Shown: positions 21,691 through 35,205 of the stretch, piece after piece
Layout of the letters: the number at the start of each line of letters is the position of its first letter
Numbering within the stretch: the stretch's first letter is position 1
Assembly (NCBI RefSeq): GCF_024679095.1
Contig: NW_026112164.1
Span: 1,422,939-1,486,938, forward strand
Source: Eriocheir sinensis
Taxonomy: Eukaryota > Arthropoda > Malacostraca > Decapoda > Varunidae
Length of the DNA stretch: 64,000 nt
Reading direction: 5' to 3'
Program-made: the position numbers and the translations under genes
Notes under the pieces: model-generated
Told to the model about the DNA's origin: nothing
The model's database searches: none
Seen by the model: the letters and a program-made list of their open reading frames with translations, nothing else

Positions 21691-22095
21691 TTCTCACAAG
21701 TATTTCCAAGAGCCGAAAAGGAGATTAATTGGGTTCTAAAGAGTTGGCTTTTGGTTCATGGTGCAGAAGCCTTGTCAAACTATCACTAGGCTCATAAAAC
21801 TACCCATGGGAATACCAATAGCAACCTCTACAAAATCCTTATCAAATGTGGGTGTGTAACTCAGGGAGGGCCATATTCTTACATATTCCGGTGACCTGAC
21901 ACATGTATTTGACAAGGCTTTCGCAGGAGTTTTGGTCATTTCCAGGGGTAGTTTTATGAGCCTGGTGGTAGTCTGACCCATCATCTGTACTATGGAACTA
22001 AAAACACTCATTAGAACCCGATGAACCTTCTCTTCGGCCTTTGGAAATGGTTGGTGTGAGCAGCAGAAGCTTCTCAAGATACCGACCTGAGCCCC
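21690..22095. repeat. forward and reverse copies of the dispersed repeat, tail to tail
   Basis: A forward copy (21695-21870) with GGCTCATAAAACTACCCATG is followed by a reverse copy (21870-22090) with AAGGCTTTCGCAGGAG and CCTGGTGGTAGTCTGACCCA. Together they form an imperfect inverted repeat. Confidence 0.7.
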
Positions 22096-22219
22096 GAAAT
22101 GTTTGGGAATATGGGGAACAGTTTGGGGTATACTGTTTCTAGGGGTTTATCTTGTCTCAGCCAATTACTGTTATCATAGCTAAGGTAAGGGAAACAACCT
22201 TAACATGGGATCAATTTTT

Positions 22220-22490
22220 ACACGAATATTCTACTGTCCAAATCCTTATGCAAGAGTTAACCAGCATCTTCATTCTTTCATCACTTAAACTCTGGGACAG
22301 CCTTCCTTCGTCTATATTTCCTCCTGCCTCTGACTTGAATTCTTTGAAGAGGAGTGTATTAAGACACCTCTACTCCTGAAATTGACCTCTCTTTTGGCCG
22401 CTCATCACTTTTGTCTCTGTAGGAACAGCGATTAACGAGCTTTTTTTGCTTTTTTGTTGCCTTTGAGCTGTTTCTTTGGCTGTAAAAAAA
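22220..22490 (+). pseudogene. 5'-truncated LINE: C-terminal end of ORF2 and 3' UTR
   Basis: The frame gives LWDSLPSSIFPPASDLNSLK followed by a stop and the 3' UTR with TTGACCTCTCTTTTGGCC, GCCTTTGAGCTGTTTC and a final run of A. Residues and UTR match the LINE at 55153-57027. The upstream part is frameshifted. It ends 17 bp before the donor-side end of the exon at 22507. Confidence 0.75.
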
Positions 22491-22506
22491 GGCATGTCAT
22501 ACTCAC

Positions 22507-22658
22507 CATCAAATCGAAGGTCTTGCTCAGGGAAAGGCCTTGTTGCTGACTTGGCCAGTCTTTGGGTGGATCTTGAAGCGGCCCTTCTTGCCCTTGCCGG
22601 TCCTGATGCTGTAGTCCAGGTCACCGTTCATGCCCACGTCCGCATCTCTGGCGAACAC
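22507..22658 (-). CDS. Fat-like cadherin exon, 152 bp, with apparent 1-bp deletion
   Basis: The acceptor is CCCCTGAAG at 22660-22659 and the donor GATG|GTGAGT. From the acceptor the frame reads VFARDADVGMNGDLDYSI and then RFKIHPKTGQVSNK. It then runs into a stop (AFP*). The next frame supplies LSLSKTFDLM up to the donor, which joins the next exon as FDLM-IQVKDNGAPQL, a good cadherin strand. The exon is 152 bp; 153 bp would keep phase 0 on both sides. A G missing from the GG at about 22543 would explain this. Either a sequencing or assembly error or a real loss-of-function allele is possible. Confidence 0.75.
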
Positions 22659-23940
22659 CTTCAGGGGAATAGGGGAAGGTACTGAGAGGCGGCACCGAGC
22701 AGGGAGGTCCACGTGGCTACAAGGCCCGTGAAGGCAATGCTCCGTCTGCTTGCACTACCTTGGGACAACCGATGTGTTATAGGGGAACGTTGCTCGAGTG
22801 TTGGTGATCATTAAGTCAACCTCCCTAAAGGAATGTATCTCACGGCTGTGTATGGACGTCAAAAACATGCAGGTATAGGATCAAACCCCAAGTATGTTTA
22901 AGAAGTAAATAGGTTTTATATGTGATCATACATTTTAAGTCTCCTTTCCCAGAGAGAGGTTTAGTGAGTGGAGTTTGAAATGACTTACAAATAAACATGT
23001 TAGTGGTGTTATTGAGTTAATGCTAACATACACATTCCAGAAAACGAAGTCATTACGTCTACTGCAGTACGAACAACAAGATACTGTCACCATGCTCCCC
23101 AAGACTACACGGAACAGAAGGATGAACGGAACACTGAGCCACGACAACGCCCCGCACATGCACAGACGGCCTCAGGGGGCGTGTGTGTGTCCTGCCCCGT
23201 GGCTCGTGTTCCCGGGCTATCACAGAACAGAACATAAATATTATAACACAATGCGTGCAGCACAAACTGTCAGGGGCACATCTTCTAGGACATCAGGAGG
23301 CGTCCGTCCCAGAGAACACCTGCTCCGTGTCCTGCTATGAAACAAAACAGTCACAAGGGGGTTCAACATGCCCTCTGAACACCGCCAGTGACGGAGACGC
23401 GGAACCAAATCATAAAAGTAAAACAAAACAGTAAGTAAAACAAAAGTACATCTAGACACGCGAAACTCGACGCGTGCACCGCCTGCATGCGCCGACGTGA
23501 CTCACAGGAGAGCACCCATGCTGACGATGACACTGACACGGGTCCTCTGCCACGCCGGTGTGGTGCGCCCGCGGTGAACAGCGCCGCTGTGGTGTCATGA
23601 GACATCCCAAGATCGTGAGACATCCCATCCTGAATACATCCATGAATTTCGACACGGTACCGTGTCTTTTTGTCGACTTCTTGTCGGGATCTGTCCAACC
23701 AAGTTTATTTATATTATTATGAAAGCAAATGATGACGTATGTGTGTATATAACTAGGATATCAACAATCACTCTTCTTCTTCTTCTTGTGAGCTGTTCCG
23801 CTTTGCATCGCTTTTTAGGTCCTCCTTGGTACTTTTTACACTTGATGCTTCACTTAGTTACTTGGTGATAGCAAAGATTGGGTTCCGCGATGCGAAGTTA
23901 AGGATGGGATGTCTTACGATACCGGATGACAGATGACACC
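22659..23940. other. upstream intron or intergenic sequence
   Basis: The next upstream cadherin exon is not visible. The stretch has an inverted copy of the 4181-4252 repeat (23777-23850) and otherwise no motif that I can support. Confidence 0.4.
23777..23850 (-). repeat. inverted copy of the short dispersed repeat at 4181
   Basis: The reverse complement reads GTACCAAGGAGGACCTAAAA and AGCGGAACAGCTCAC, matching 4181-4252. Confidence 0.7.
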
Positions 23941-26145
23941 ACACCGCCACTCGTCTGCGTAACCATTATTAGTAAACAGCGCCGCCACTCGTCTGCGTAA
24001 CCATTATTAGTAAACACCGCCGCCACTCGTCTGCGTAACCATTATTAGTAAACAGCGCCGCCACTCGTCTATGTAACCATTATTAGTAAACAGCGCCGCC
24101 ACTCGTCTACGTAACCATTATTAGTAAACAGCGCCGCCACTCGTCTACGTAACCATTATTAGTAAACAGCGCCGCCACTCGTCTACGTAACCATTATTAG
24201 TAAACAGCGCCGCCACTCGTCTACGTAACCATTATTAGTAAACAGCGCCGCCACTCGTCTACGTAACCATTATTAGTAAACAGCGCCGCCACTCGTCTAC
24301 GTAACCATTATTAGTAAACAGCGCCGCCACTCGTCTATACAACCATTATTAGTAAACAGCGCCGCCACTCGTCTATACAACCATTATTAGTAAACAGCGC
24401 CGCCACTCGTCTACGTAACCATTATTAGTAAACAGCGCCGCCACTCGTCTACGTAACCATTATTAGTAAACAGCGCCGCCACTCGTCTACGTAACCATTA
24501 TTAGTAAACAGCGCCGCCACTCGTCTATACAACCATTATTAGTAAACAGCGCCGCCACTCGTCTATACAACCATTATTAGTAAACAGCGCCGCCACTCGT
24601 CTACGTAACCATTATTAGTAAACAGCGCCGCCACTCGTCTATACAACCATTATTAGTAAACAGCGCCGCCACTCGTCTACGTAACCATTATTAGTAAACA
24701 GCGCCGCCACTCGTCTACGTAACCATTATTAGTAAACAGCGCCGCCACTCGTCTATACAACCATTATTAGTAAACAGCGCCGCCACTCGTCTATACAACC
24801 ATTATTAGTAAACAGCGCCGCCACTCGTCTACGTAACCATTATTAGTAAACAGCGCCGCCACTCGTCTACGTAACCATTATTAGTAAACAGCGCCGCCAC
24901 TCGTCTATACAACCATTATTAGTAAACAGCGCCGCCACTCGTCTACGTAACCATTATTAGTAAACAGCGCCGCCACTCGTCTATGTAACCATTATTAGTA
25001 AACAGCGCAGCCACTCGTCTACGTAACCATTATTAGTAAACAGCGCCGCCACTCGTCTATACAACCATTATTAGTAAACAGCGCCGCCACTCGTCTACGT
25101 AACCATTATTAGTAAACAGCGCCGCCACTCGTCTATACAACCATTATTAGTAAACAGCGCCGCCACTCGTCTACGTAACCATTATTAGTAAACAGCGCCG
25201 CCACTCGTCTACGTAACCATTATTAGTAAACAGCGCCGCCACTCGTCTACGTAACCATTATTAGTAAACAGCGCCGCCACTCGTCTATGTAACCATTATT
25301 AGTAAACAGCGCCGCCACTCGTCTACGTAACCATTATTAGTAAACAGCGCCGCCACTCGTCTATACAACCATTATTAGTAAACAGCGCCGCCACTCGTCT
25401 ATGTAACCATTATTAGTAAACAGCGCCGCCACTCGTCTACGTAACCATTATTAGTAAACAGCGCCGCCACTCGTCTACGTAACCATTATTAGTAAACAGC
25501 GCCGCCACTCGTCTACGTAACCATTATTAGTAAACAGCGCCGCCACTCGTCTACGTAACCATTATTAGTAAACAGCGCCGCCACTCGTCTACGTAACCAT
25601 TATTAGTAAACAGCGCCGCCACTCGTCTATACAACCATTATTAGTAAACAGCGCCGCCACTCGTCTATACAACCATTATTAGTAAACAGCGCCGCCACTC
25701 GTCTACGTAACCATTATTAGTAAACAGCGCCGCCACTCGTCTATACAACCATTATTAGTAAACAGCGCCGCCACTCGTCTACGTAACCATTATTAGTAAA
25801 CAGCGCCGCCACTCGTCTACGTAACCATTATTAGTAAACAGCGCCGCCACTCGTCTACGTAACCATTATTAGTAAACAGCGCCGCCACTCGTCTATACAA
25901 CCATTATTAGTAAACAGCGCCGCCACTCGTCTATACAACCATTATTAGTAAACAGCGCCGCCACTCGTCTATGTAACCATTATTAGTAAACAGCGCCGCC
26001 ACTCGTCTATACAACCATTATTAGTAAACAGCGCCGCCACTCGTCTACGTAACCATTATTAGTAAACAGCGCCGCCACTCGTCTACGTAACCATTATTAG
26101 TAAACAGCGCCGCCACTCGTCTATACAACCATTATCAGTACTAAA
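23940..26145. repeat. 38-bp satellite, 58 units in perfect register
   Basis: Unit GCCGCCACTCGTCTACGTAA plus CCATTATTAGTAAACAGC is repeated 58 times with no indel: the phase marker CGCCACTCGTC occurs from 23945 to 26111 at exact multiples of 38. Almost all variation is in the hexamer after CGTCT. Counts by my reading are 32 ACGT, 18 ATAC, 5 ATGT and 3 GCGT (the first three units). Single changes occur in unit 3 (AAACACCGCC), unit 29 (GCGCAGCC) and the last unit (ATTATCAG). Because 38 is not a multiple of three, no frame stays open. No promoter or ORF is evident. Confidence 0.97.
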
Positions 26146-26799
26146 GGTGGCTGTGATAGGTTAGTTAGGCGGTATACACGTTGATGAACACCCGCAGACC
26201 TTTTTTTTCATCTTCTTCTTCTTCTTCTTCTTCTTTGTCAGATTTATCAGCCCGTCGTTATACATGGTCGTTGAACAACCGCAGACTAACCGTTTACGAT
26301 TGAGAACGATTATTCAGCCTTTACCGCTTCCATTAACGAGAAAAGCTTGGCTGCAGTGGCGTTGGTGAGCTAATTATTAGGACTGTATCACCTTTCACAT
26401 ATATATCTAATAACAAACGTTGCAGTTACAGAAAGTCCAGCAGAAAACAGGGCACTCACTGGCCACAACAAAGTCGATATTTAGTAACAATAAACTTCGC
26501 TGGACAACGAAGACTCGGAACACGACAAAGAGGCGACCGTCAGGACAAGTTGACTTCCAGCTCGTGAGTCCTGCACTGATATAAATAGGAACGCAGATAT
26601 ATTACGTGTCCCTCTTTACTATATACATTAGGGAGGCATGAACGTATCTCACCATTGCGTGTTTCCTCGGAGGCTAAGAATACCACGCCACAGTCTTCGG
26701 GCCGACAATGCGGTAAAGGGACGCGTGGAGCCTTGTGTGTTAGCTGTTCATGCCTGGCCACGAGACACTCAGATGTCCGATGTGGCGCGAGGAAGCTGT
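26146..26799. other. unannotated sequence with a (TTC)n patch
   Basis: A short CTT repeat at 26210-26235 is the only structure. Short frames around 26540-26840 have no recognised domain. Confidence 0.4.
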
Positions 26800-27335
26800 C
26801 CTAGCATCACAAAACAGCTCATGAAAATCAACAACTACGACTAATCCCCAAGGCCACAGAGAAGGTTAACCGGGTTTCATGGGTGACTTTCCCGTTCAAG
26901 AAGCAGAAGTCGTGTAAAACTGTTCTAGCATCACAAAACACCTCATGAAAATCAACAACTACGACTAATCCCCAAGGCCACAGAGAAGGTTAACCAGGTT
27001 TTCATGAGTGACGTTCCCGTTCAAGAAGCAGAAGTCGTGTAAAACTATCACTGGGATCACAAAACAGTCCATGAAAGGCCCAGCAAATTCTTAAACGTAT
27101 CAGGCTAACGACTATTTCCCGAGACCACAGAGAATATTAACCGGGTTTTCATGGGTGACTTTCCCGTTCAAGGTGCAGAGGACGTACAACTATCACTGGC
27201 ATCACAAAACAGCCATGGAAATCCCAGCAACTACGACTAATTCCTAAGGCCACAGAGACGATTAACCGTTCAAGAAGCTGAAGTCGTGTAAAACTATCAC
27301 TGGAATCACAAAACAGTCCATGGAAGGCCCAGCAA
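26800..27335 (+). repeat. four tandem units of a diverged subfamily of the dispersed repeat
   Basis: Units of about 135 bp contain AAGGCCACAGAGAAGGTTAA, CGGGTTTTCATGGGTGAC, GTTCAAGAAGCAGAAGTCGT and AAAACTATCACTGG. They align with the dispersed repeat's AAGGCCAAAAAGGAG, CGGGTTCTAATGAGTG and AACTACCACCAGG blocks but form their own subfamily. Confidence 0.7.
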
Positions 27336-27725
27336 CCAGCCAAGAGAAGATGGCGCCACTATAAACACTTGCCTGCGCCATGACGGGCTGGGGCCGAATA
27401 CCATTCAGGCCCCTCAAGCAAGCCTACCGGCGCAATAGGCGGAGACATAAAAAAAACTTCTACGAGAGGCTTTTCGAACAGACGAACTGAGGCGCCCAGA
27501 CGTTTAGGAATACAAACTTAGAAATCTGTCGACCCTGGGATAATACTACCACCATATTAATTCACAGATAGACGACACGAGCTTGATGCAGACTTTAAGC
27601 TGCGGGGATGAAGGAAATGAAATTGTAATGAAGTCACCGGCGAAACGAAAACACGCAGAAGACATGTTTGGAAATTAGCTCTTTACCAAAACTTATAATT
27701 AGGAAATGAGTCGAACGTAGGCTCC

Positions 27726-29146
<1,421 letters not shown>

Positions 29147-29170
29147 GAACATGATCCAATTCCTGTAAAG

Positions 29171-29174
<4 letters not shown>

Positions 29175-29201
<27 letters not shown>

Positions 29202-29349
29202 TCAACTGCCCCCCTTCCCTCCCAACACACATTATATATATTTCATTTTTTGTTTCATTGTACATTATCAGAGCGCGTGGCATGTTTAATTCAACCACTG
29301 ATAGGCGGACCCATCAACGCTGAAAATATACAAGATTCATTGGAATATA

Positions 29350-29403
<54 letters not shown>

Positions 29404-29490
29404 TGGATAGATATAGATAGAAAGAGAGAGAGATAGATACACAGACAGATATACAGACAGATATATCGATAGATAGAGAGAGAGTTAAAC
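29175..29490. repeat. (AC)n, (TG)n and (GATA)-type microsatellites
   Basis: A short AC run (29177-29201), then TG units (29350-29394), then GA and GATA/CAGA tetranucleotides up to 29485. Confidence 0.9.
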
Positions 29491-29749
29491 AAGTATCGTT
29501 CGTGTGGTGTATTTTTCCCCTCCACCAACAATCTGTATTCCCCGTTCCGTTCATTTCCGGCGCCGCGTGCTATCACGTAATCGTATTCTCCTGTTCAGCT
29601 TAACATTGATATTGGAACGAATTTCATTTATCTATCGGATGTTATTTTTTTTATTGGTTACGAATGACATGAAAACTACTACTAACTTTATAGCATAACT
29701 TCATGATGAGATTTGTGGGTATTTGCATTTCTTTTCCACCTAAGTATGT

Positions 29750-30176
<427 letters not shown>

Positions 30177-30514
30177 ACCCCTCCACCCCCCACCCCCCCG
30201 ACACACACAAAGAACGCCAAAACGAAAACTCAACCTCAAAAAAAAAAATCACATCCACCACAAAAAATTACATCACAAAACACCGCAAAAAAAAGCATAA
30301 TAAAAAACAACAGAGCGGTCGGTAATTGAATCCAACTGACATGTTTTAATTTTGGGCCACGTCGTCGCAATAATGAGTTCGCTATCCCGATTATGCCTCT
30401 CGGACTGGTGGCAACAAGGGGGAGAGGAACGCCCACAACAAGTACATAATGACTCACGCGCTTATTACTGTGTTGGTCAATGAGGGACAGTTATTATTTG
30501 GCCAATGGATCACG

Positions 30515-30675
30515 GGGCGGAGAGGGGGCTGGGGTAAGGGAGGTTGGGGCGAGAGGGGATTGCGTCGAGGCGTGGGGGTGTCGGGGTGAGGGGGGTTGGG
30601 GAGGGGTAGAGAGGGAGTTGGGGCGAGAGGTGGTCGGGGCGGGGTTGAGAGGTAGGTCGGGGTGAGGGGGGAAGG
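30515..30675 (+). repeat. G-run-rich block, G-quadruplex potential
   Basis: The plus strand has more than fifteen runs of three to six G spaced by 1-7 bases, in irregular units like GAGGGGGTTGGGGAGGGG variants. This satisfies the pattern for intramolecular quadruplex folding on the plus strand. No gene start is visible nearby. Confidence 0.7.
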
Positions 30676-30699
30676 CATGTGGAGTAATTCTGAGGTCCA

Positions 30700-30975
30700 T
30701 ATTAACAAACTCTTCGAGGCAGAGGTTGTCGGGGTTTCCATGGGTGTTTTCCTGAGCCTGGCGGAAGTTTTGTAAGGCTTCCGCGCCATGGAAACGCTCT
30801 TGACATCCTAACGTTTAATACTTAGGTCGCTATTATCAAACTTTTCGAAGCCTTAGTACCTCTATTTCAAAAGGCTCTCAGAGAGGTTGTCGGGGTTTCC
30901 ATGGGTGGTTTCCTGAGCCTGGCGGTAGTTTTGTAAGGCTTCCGCGCCGTGAACGGGGAAACACTCATGACATCC
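30700..30975 (-). repeat. two reverse partial copies of the dispersed repeat
   Basis: Two units share AGGTTGTCGGGGTTTCCATG, GTTTTCCTGAGCCTGGCGG or a close variant and GTTTTGTAAGGCTTCCGCGC. In reverse complement these correspond to the GCCTTGT...CATAAAACTACCC...GGAAA core of the repeat. Confidence 0.6.
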
Positions 30976-31319
30976 CGACGTACTTCCTCTCTGGCTTTAA
31001 TAAACGTTCGTAACAAGAGCCACAAACGTTCGATAATTATAATGAGCGTGATAAACCTCAGAGGAGCAGTTAAGCATTAAACATCTAGAAAAACAAACAA
31101 ACACTCTATATTATTAAGCCAACGAGTCGGGAGGTCATACTTTTTTTCCTGTATTAATTTATTCACAATGAAAACGCTATTAATTATTTTTCCAGGTGTC
31201 GTATAATTAATAAAGCGATGGACAGACTTAGTTTTGAACGGGATTTGAGTTGTTATTGTTTTGTGAAATACTGATGAAAGGTCAATGCACTTAGAGAAAC
31301 TTGCGAACTCCCTCCCCCC

Positions 31320-31428
<109 letters not shown>

Positions 31429-31444
31429 TTTAGCTCCTTTTTTC

Positions 31445-32235
31445 CTCAGACACTTTCGGCTCTCACAGCAATTATTTCCCAAGTCCACAAAGGATATGAG
31501 TCGGTGCTTTTTTCACGTTCATGGTGCAGAAACCTTTTCAAACTATCACTAGGCTCATGAAACCACCCATGGAAATGCCCACACAACCTCTACCAAAGCC
31601 TTATAAAACTACCCATGGAATTACTAACACAACTTCAACCAAAGCCTTGTAAAACTACCCATGGAAATACTAACACAACTTCTAACAAAGCCTTATAAAA
31701 CTACCCATGGAAATACTAACACAACTCTACCTAAGCCTTATAAAACTACCCATGGAAATACCAACACAACCTCTACGAAAGCCTTATGAAACTACCTAAG
31801 GATATACCCACACAACCTCTACCAAAGCCTCATAAAACTACCCACGGAAATACTAACACAACTCTACGAAAGCCTTATAAAACTACTCATGGAAATACTA
31901 ACACAACTCTACGAAAGCCTTATAAAACTACTCATGGAAATACTAACACAATCTCTTTCAAAGCCTTATAAAACTACCCATGGAAATACTAACACAACCT
32001 CTACGAAAGCCTTATAAAACTACCCATGGAAATACTAACACAACCTCTACCAAAGCCTTATAAAACTACCCATGGAAATACTAACACAACCTCTACCAAA
32101 GCCTTATAAAACTACCCGCGGAAATACACGCAACCTCTACGAAAGCCTTATAAAACTACCCACGGAAATACACGCAACCTCTACGAAAGCCTTACCAAAC
32201 GTGGGTGTGTATGCTCCGAAATATTTAAGAATACC
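31445..32235 (+). repeat. dispersed repeat whose core is amplified into a ~46-bp minisatellite
   Basis: The left flank (TTTCCCAAGTCCACAAAGGA, then GGTGCAGAAACC) and right flank (CTCCGAAATATTTAAGAATA) are the two ends of one dispersed-repeat copy. Between them about 14 units of GCCTTATAAAACTACCCATG plus GAAATACTAACACAACCTCT plus ACCAAA lie in tandem. Confidence 0.85.
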
Positions 32236-32398
32236 ACCCATAGTAATCCAAATTTTGTCCCATCGGCGTCTTGTTGCTTCTTGCGTGAGGATAGGCGACC
32301 TGTTGTAACTCAGGAATCTAGACGTAGCTTTTATGACACTCAATAACATTTACCTTGTATCTTGAGGAAAATCTAATAAACGAGAGAATATGAGAGAG

Positions 32399-32705
32399 AG
32401 GGAGATAGAGCTAGACAGATAGATAGAAATACATAGATGGATAGATGGATGGATAGACAGATAGATAGACACAGAGAAAGTAGATATATAGAGGGATAGA
32501 AAGACAGAGAACCAAGTGATTTAATGACTGAATGAGTGAGTGAGTGAGTGAGCGAGCGAGTGATTGAATGCCTGATGCAGCGACTGACCGACTAATTAAC
32601 TGACTGACTGAGTGCCTAGGACTGACAGACTGACTAACTGGATGAAGAAGCGATTGATTGGTTGACGGACAGACAACGACAGACAGATACACACAATGAC
32701 TGACA
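32399..32705. repeat. GATA/GACT low-complexity tract
   Basis: Degenerate GATA, GTGA and GACT tetranucleotides, on both strands without coding value. Confidence 0.8.
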
Positions 32706-32878
32706 AGGAATGAATACTGAAAACTGAGTAACATTAAACGTTGAGAAGGGAACGAAGGATGAAAATAGAGGAAGAGGAGGAGGAAGTGACCGAATGTGAA
32801 AATCTAAAGAGAGTATATGGACAGGAGATTTTCTTTTAAATATTGCATTGAAGGTGATCGCTAATTTAGCATGTTAGG

Positions 32879-33175
32879 GGAGGCGGTGGCTGAGTGGTTA
32901 GCGTGCCGGCGTATGAAGTAGACAGGGCTAAAGCGCAGGGCGTGGGTGGTTTGCTGTTACCTGAAGGTGGTTGTTGATATCAATTCGCAGGGGAGAGTTG
33001 AAAAGTAATGAGACTTGCCTCCACCTTTTCCTGGTTGTCAGTCCTCTCCAGTTAATAAGCCACACTTGTTTTCATCCCATTCCCCCACAGTTACTTTAAT
33101 GTTCGTTATGTTTCTCATTTCGCATTTATCTAGCTACACATTTATAGATATAGACAGATATTATTTCTTCTATTC
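32879..33175 (+). mobile_element. tRNA-derived SINE-like sequence
   Basis: GGTGGCTGAGTGGTTAGCGT is an excellent A box of a Ser/Leu-type tRNA head. The expected B box is degenerate (GCGTGGGTGGTTTGCTG). About 200 bp of non-tRNA body follow. There is no acceptor-stem pairing, so it is not a functional tRNA gene. Confidence 0.55.
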
Positions 33176-33184
33176 CTCTGGTCA

Positions 33185-34835
33185 CTAGACTTATAAACCT
33201 ACCCATGGAAGTACCCACACCACAACTCCTACGAAGCCTTGTTAAACTATCTCTAGGTTCATAAAACTACCCATGGAAACACCCACACCACAACCCCTAC
33301 GAAGACTTGTCAAACTATCTCTAGGTTCATAAAACTACCCATGGAAATACCCACACCACAACCCATGTGAAGAGGCCTTGTCAAACATCTCTAGGTTCAT
33401 AAAACTACCCATGGAAATACCCACACCACAACCCATACGAAGAGGCCTTGTTAAACTATCTCTTGGCTCATAAGACTACCCACGGAAATACCCACATCAC
33501 AACCCCTACGAAGAAGCCTTGTCAAACTATCTCTGGGCTCATAAAACTACCCATGGAAACACCTACACCACAACCTCTACTAAGACTTGTTAAACCATCT
33601 CTAGGCTCATAAAACTACCCATGGGAATACCCACACCATAACCCCTACGAAGAAGCCTTGTTAAACCATCTCTAGGCTCATAAAACTACCCATGGAAATA
33701 CCCACACCACAACCCCTACGAAGAAGCCTTGTCAAACTATCTCTAGGCTCATAAAACTACCCATGGAAACACCCACACCACAACTCCTACTAAGCCTTGT
33801 CAAACTATCTCTAGGCTCATAAAACTACCCATGGAATCACCCACACCACAACTCCTACGAAGCCTTGTTAAACCATCTATATGCTCATAAAACTACCCAC
33901 ACCACAACCCCTACGAAGAAGCCTTGTCAAACTATCACTAGGCTCATAAAACTACCCACGGAAATACCCACACCACAACCCCTACGAAGAAGCCTTGTCA
34001 AACTATCACTAGGCTCATAAAACTACCCATGGAAATACCCACACCACAACCCTTACGAAGCCTTGTCAAGCATCTCTAGGTTCATGAAACTACCCATGGA
34101 AATACCCACACCATAACCCCTACGAAGAAGCCTTGTCAAACTATCTCTGGGTTCATCAAACTACCCATGGAAACATCACAACTCCTACGAAGCCTTGTCA
34201 AACTATCTCAAGGCTCATAAAACTACCCATGGAATCACCCACACCACAACTCCTACGAAGCCTTGTCAAACTATCTCAAGGCTCATAAAACTACCCATGG
34301 AATCACCCACACCACAACTCCTACGAAGCCTTGTTAAACCATCTATATGCTCATAAAACTACCCACAACACAACCCCTACGAAGAAGCCTTGTCAAACTA
34401 TCACTAGGCTCATAAAACTACCCATGGAAATACCCACACCACAACCCCTACGAAGCCTAGTCAAACTATCACTAGGCTCATAAAACTACCCATGGAAATA
34501 CCCACACCACAACCCTTACGAAGCCTTGTCAAGCATCTCTAGGTTCATGAAACTACCCATGGAAATACCCACACCACAATCCCTACGAAGAAGCCTTGTC
34601 AAACTATCACTAGGCTCATAAAACTACCCATGGAAATACCCACACCACAACCCTTACGAAGCCTTGTCAAGCATCTCTAGGTTCATGAAACTACCCATGG
34701 AAATACCCACACCATAACCCCTACGAAGAAGCCTTGTCAAACTATCTCTGGGTTCATCAAACTACCCGTGGAAACACCCACACCACAACCCCTACGAAGC
34801 CTCGTCAAATGTTTGCTTGGGCGCCGACATGTTGA
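33185..34835 (+). repeat. ~70-bp minisatellite grown from the dispersed repeat core, about 23 units
   Basis: Units read CTCATAAAACTACCCATGGA, AATACCCACACCACAACCCC, TACGAAGAAGCCTTGTCAAA and CTATCTCTAGG, with length variants lacking GAA. The array ends with AAATGTTTGCTTGGGCGCCG, the terminal part of the dispersed repeat. The unit equals one internal segment of that repeat (from CAAACTA through GCCTTGT). Confidence 0.85.
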
Positions 34836-34931
34836 AGATGAATGAAAAACAACACTGCTAAATAAAAGTATCTGGCTTCGAAACTCAATGAAAAAAAGTT
34901 TGTAAGATAAAATTCCAAACTTACAGTACGC

Positions 34932-34977
34932 TGAGTTCGGGGGTTTGGTGTTCATCCCGTGAGACGTACCTGAAGAA
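34932..34977 (-). CDS. possible additional small exon upstream of the cadherin exons
   Basis: On the minus strand CTCCTTCTTCTTCAG is a strong acceptor and ACT|GTAAGTTT a strong donor, 45 bp apart. One frame reads YVSRDEHQTPELSV, which could be the last strand of a cadherin repeat (…D-E-x-x-x-P-x-L-S). Its donor phase does not fit the exon at 22658 directly, so at least one more exon would be needed between them. This is a weak candidate. Confidence 0.2.
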
Positions 34978-34984
34978 GAAGGAG

Positions 34985-35205
34985 GAGAAAAGCATGTTAG
35001 AGGTAATGGGATTGTCAGGTTAGGCAAGGCAAGACAGAGGATTAAAATAGGATGTTAAGAGGTATTGGGATTGACAGGTTAGGCTAGACAAAACGGGATA
35101 TTAAAATAGCATGTTAGAGGTATTAGGATTGTCAGACAAGGCAAGACACGACGGGAGAATGAAAAACATGTTAGAGGTTTTCAGGTTAGGCAAGGGAAGA
35201 TATTA
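34985..35205 (+). repeat. four ~57-bp tandem units
   Basis: Units share GCATGTTAGAGGTA(A/T)T, GGGATTG(T/A)CAGGTTAGGC and AAGACA/AAGACG blocks and decay toward the right. Confidence 0.7.

Noticed and set aside
23940..26145. CRISPR-like array
   Set aside because: Units are contiguous 38-bp tandem copies without unique spacers, in a eukaryotic setting; it is a satellite.
33185..34835. CRISPR-like or promoter array
   Set aside because: No unique spacers; the unit is a segment of the dispersed repeat.
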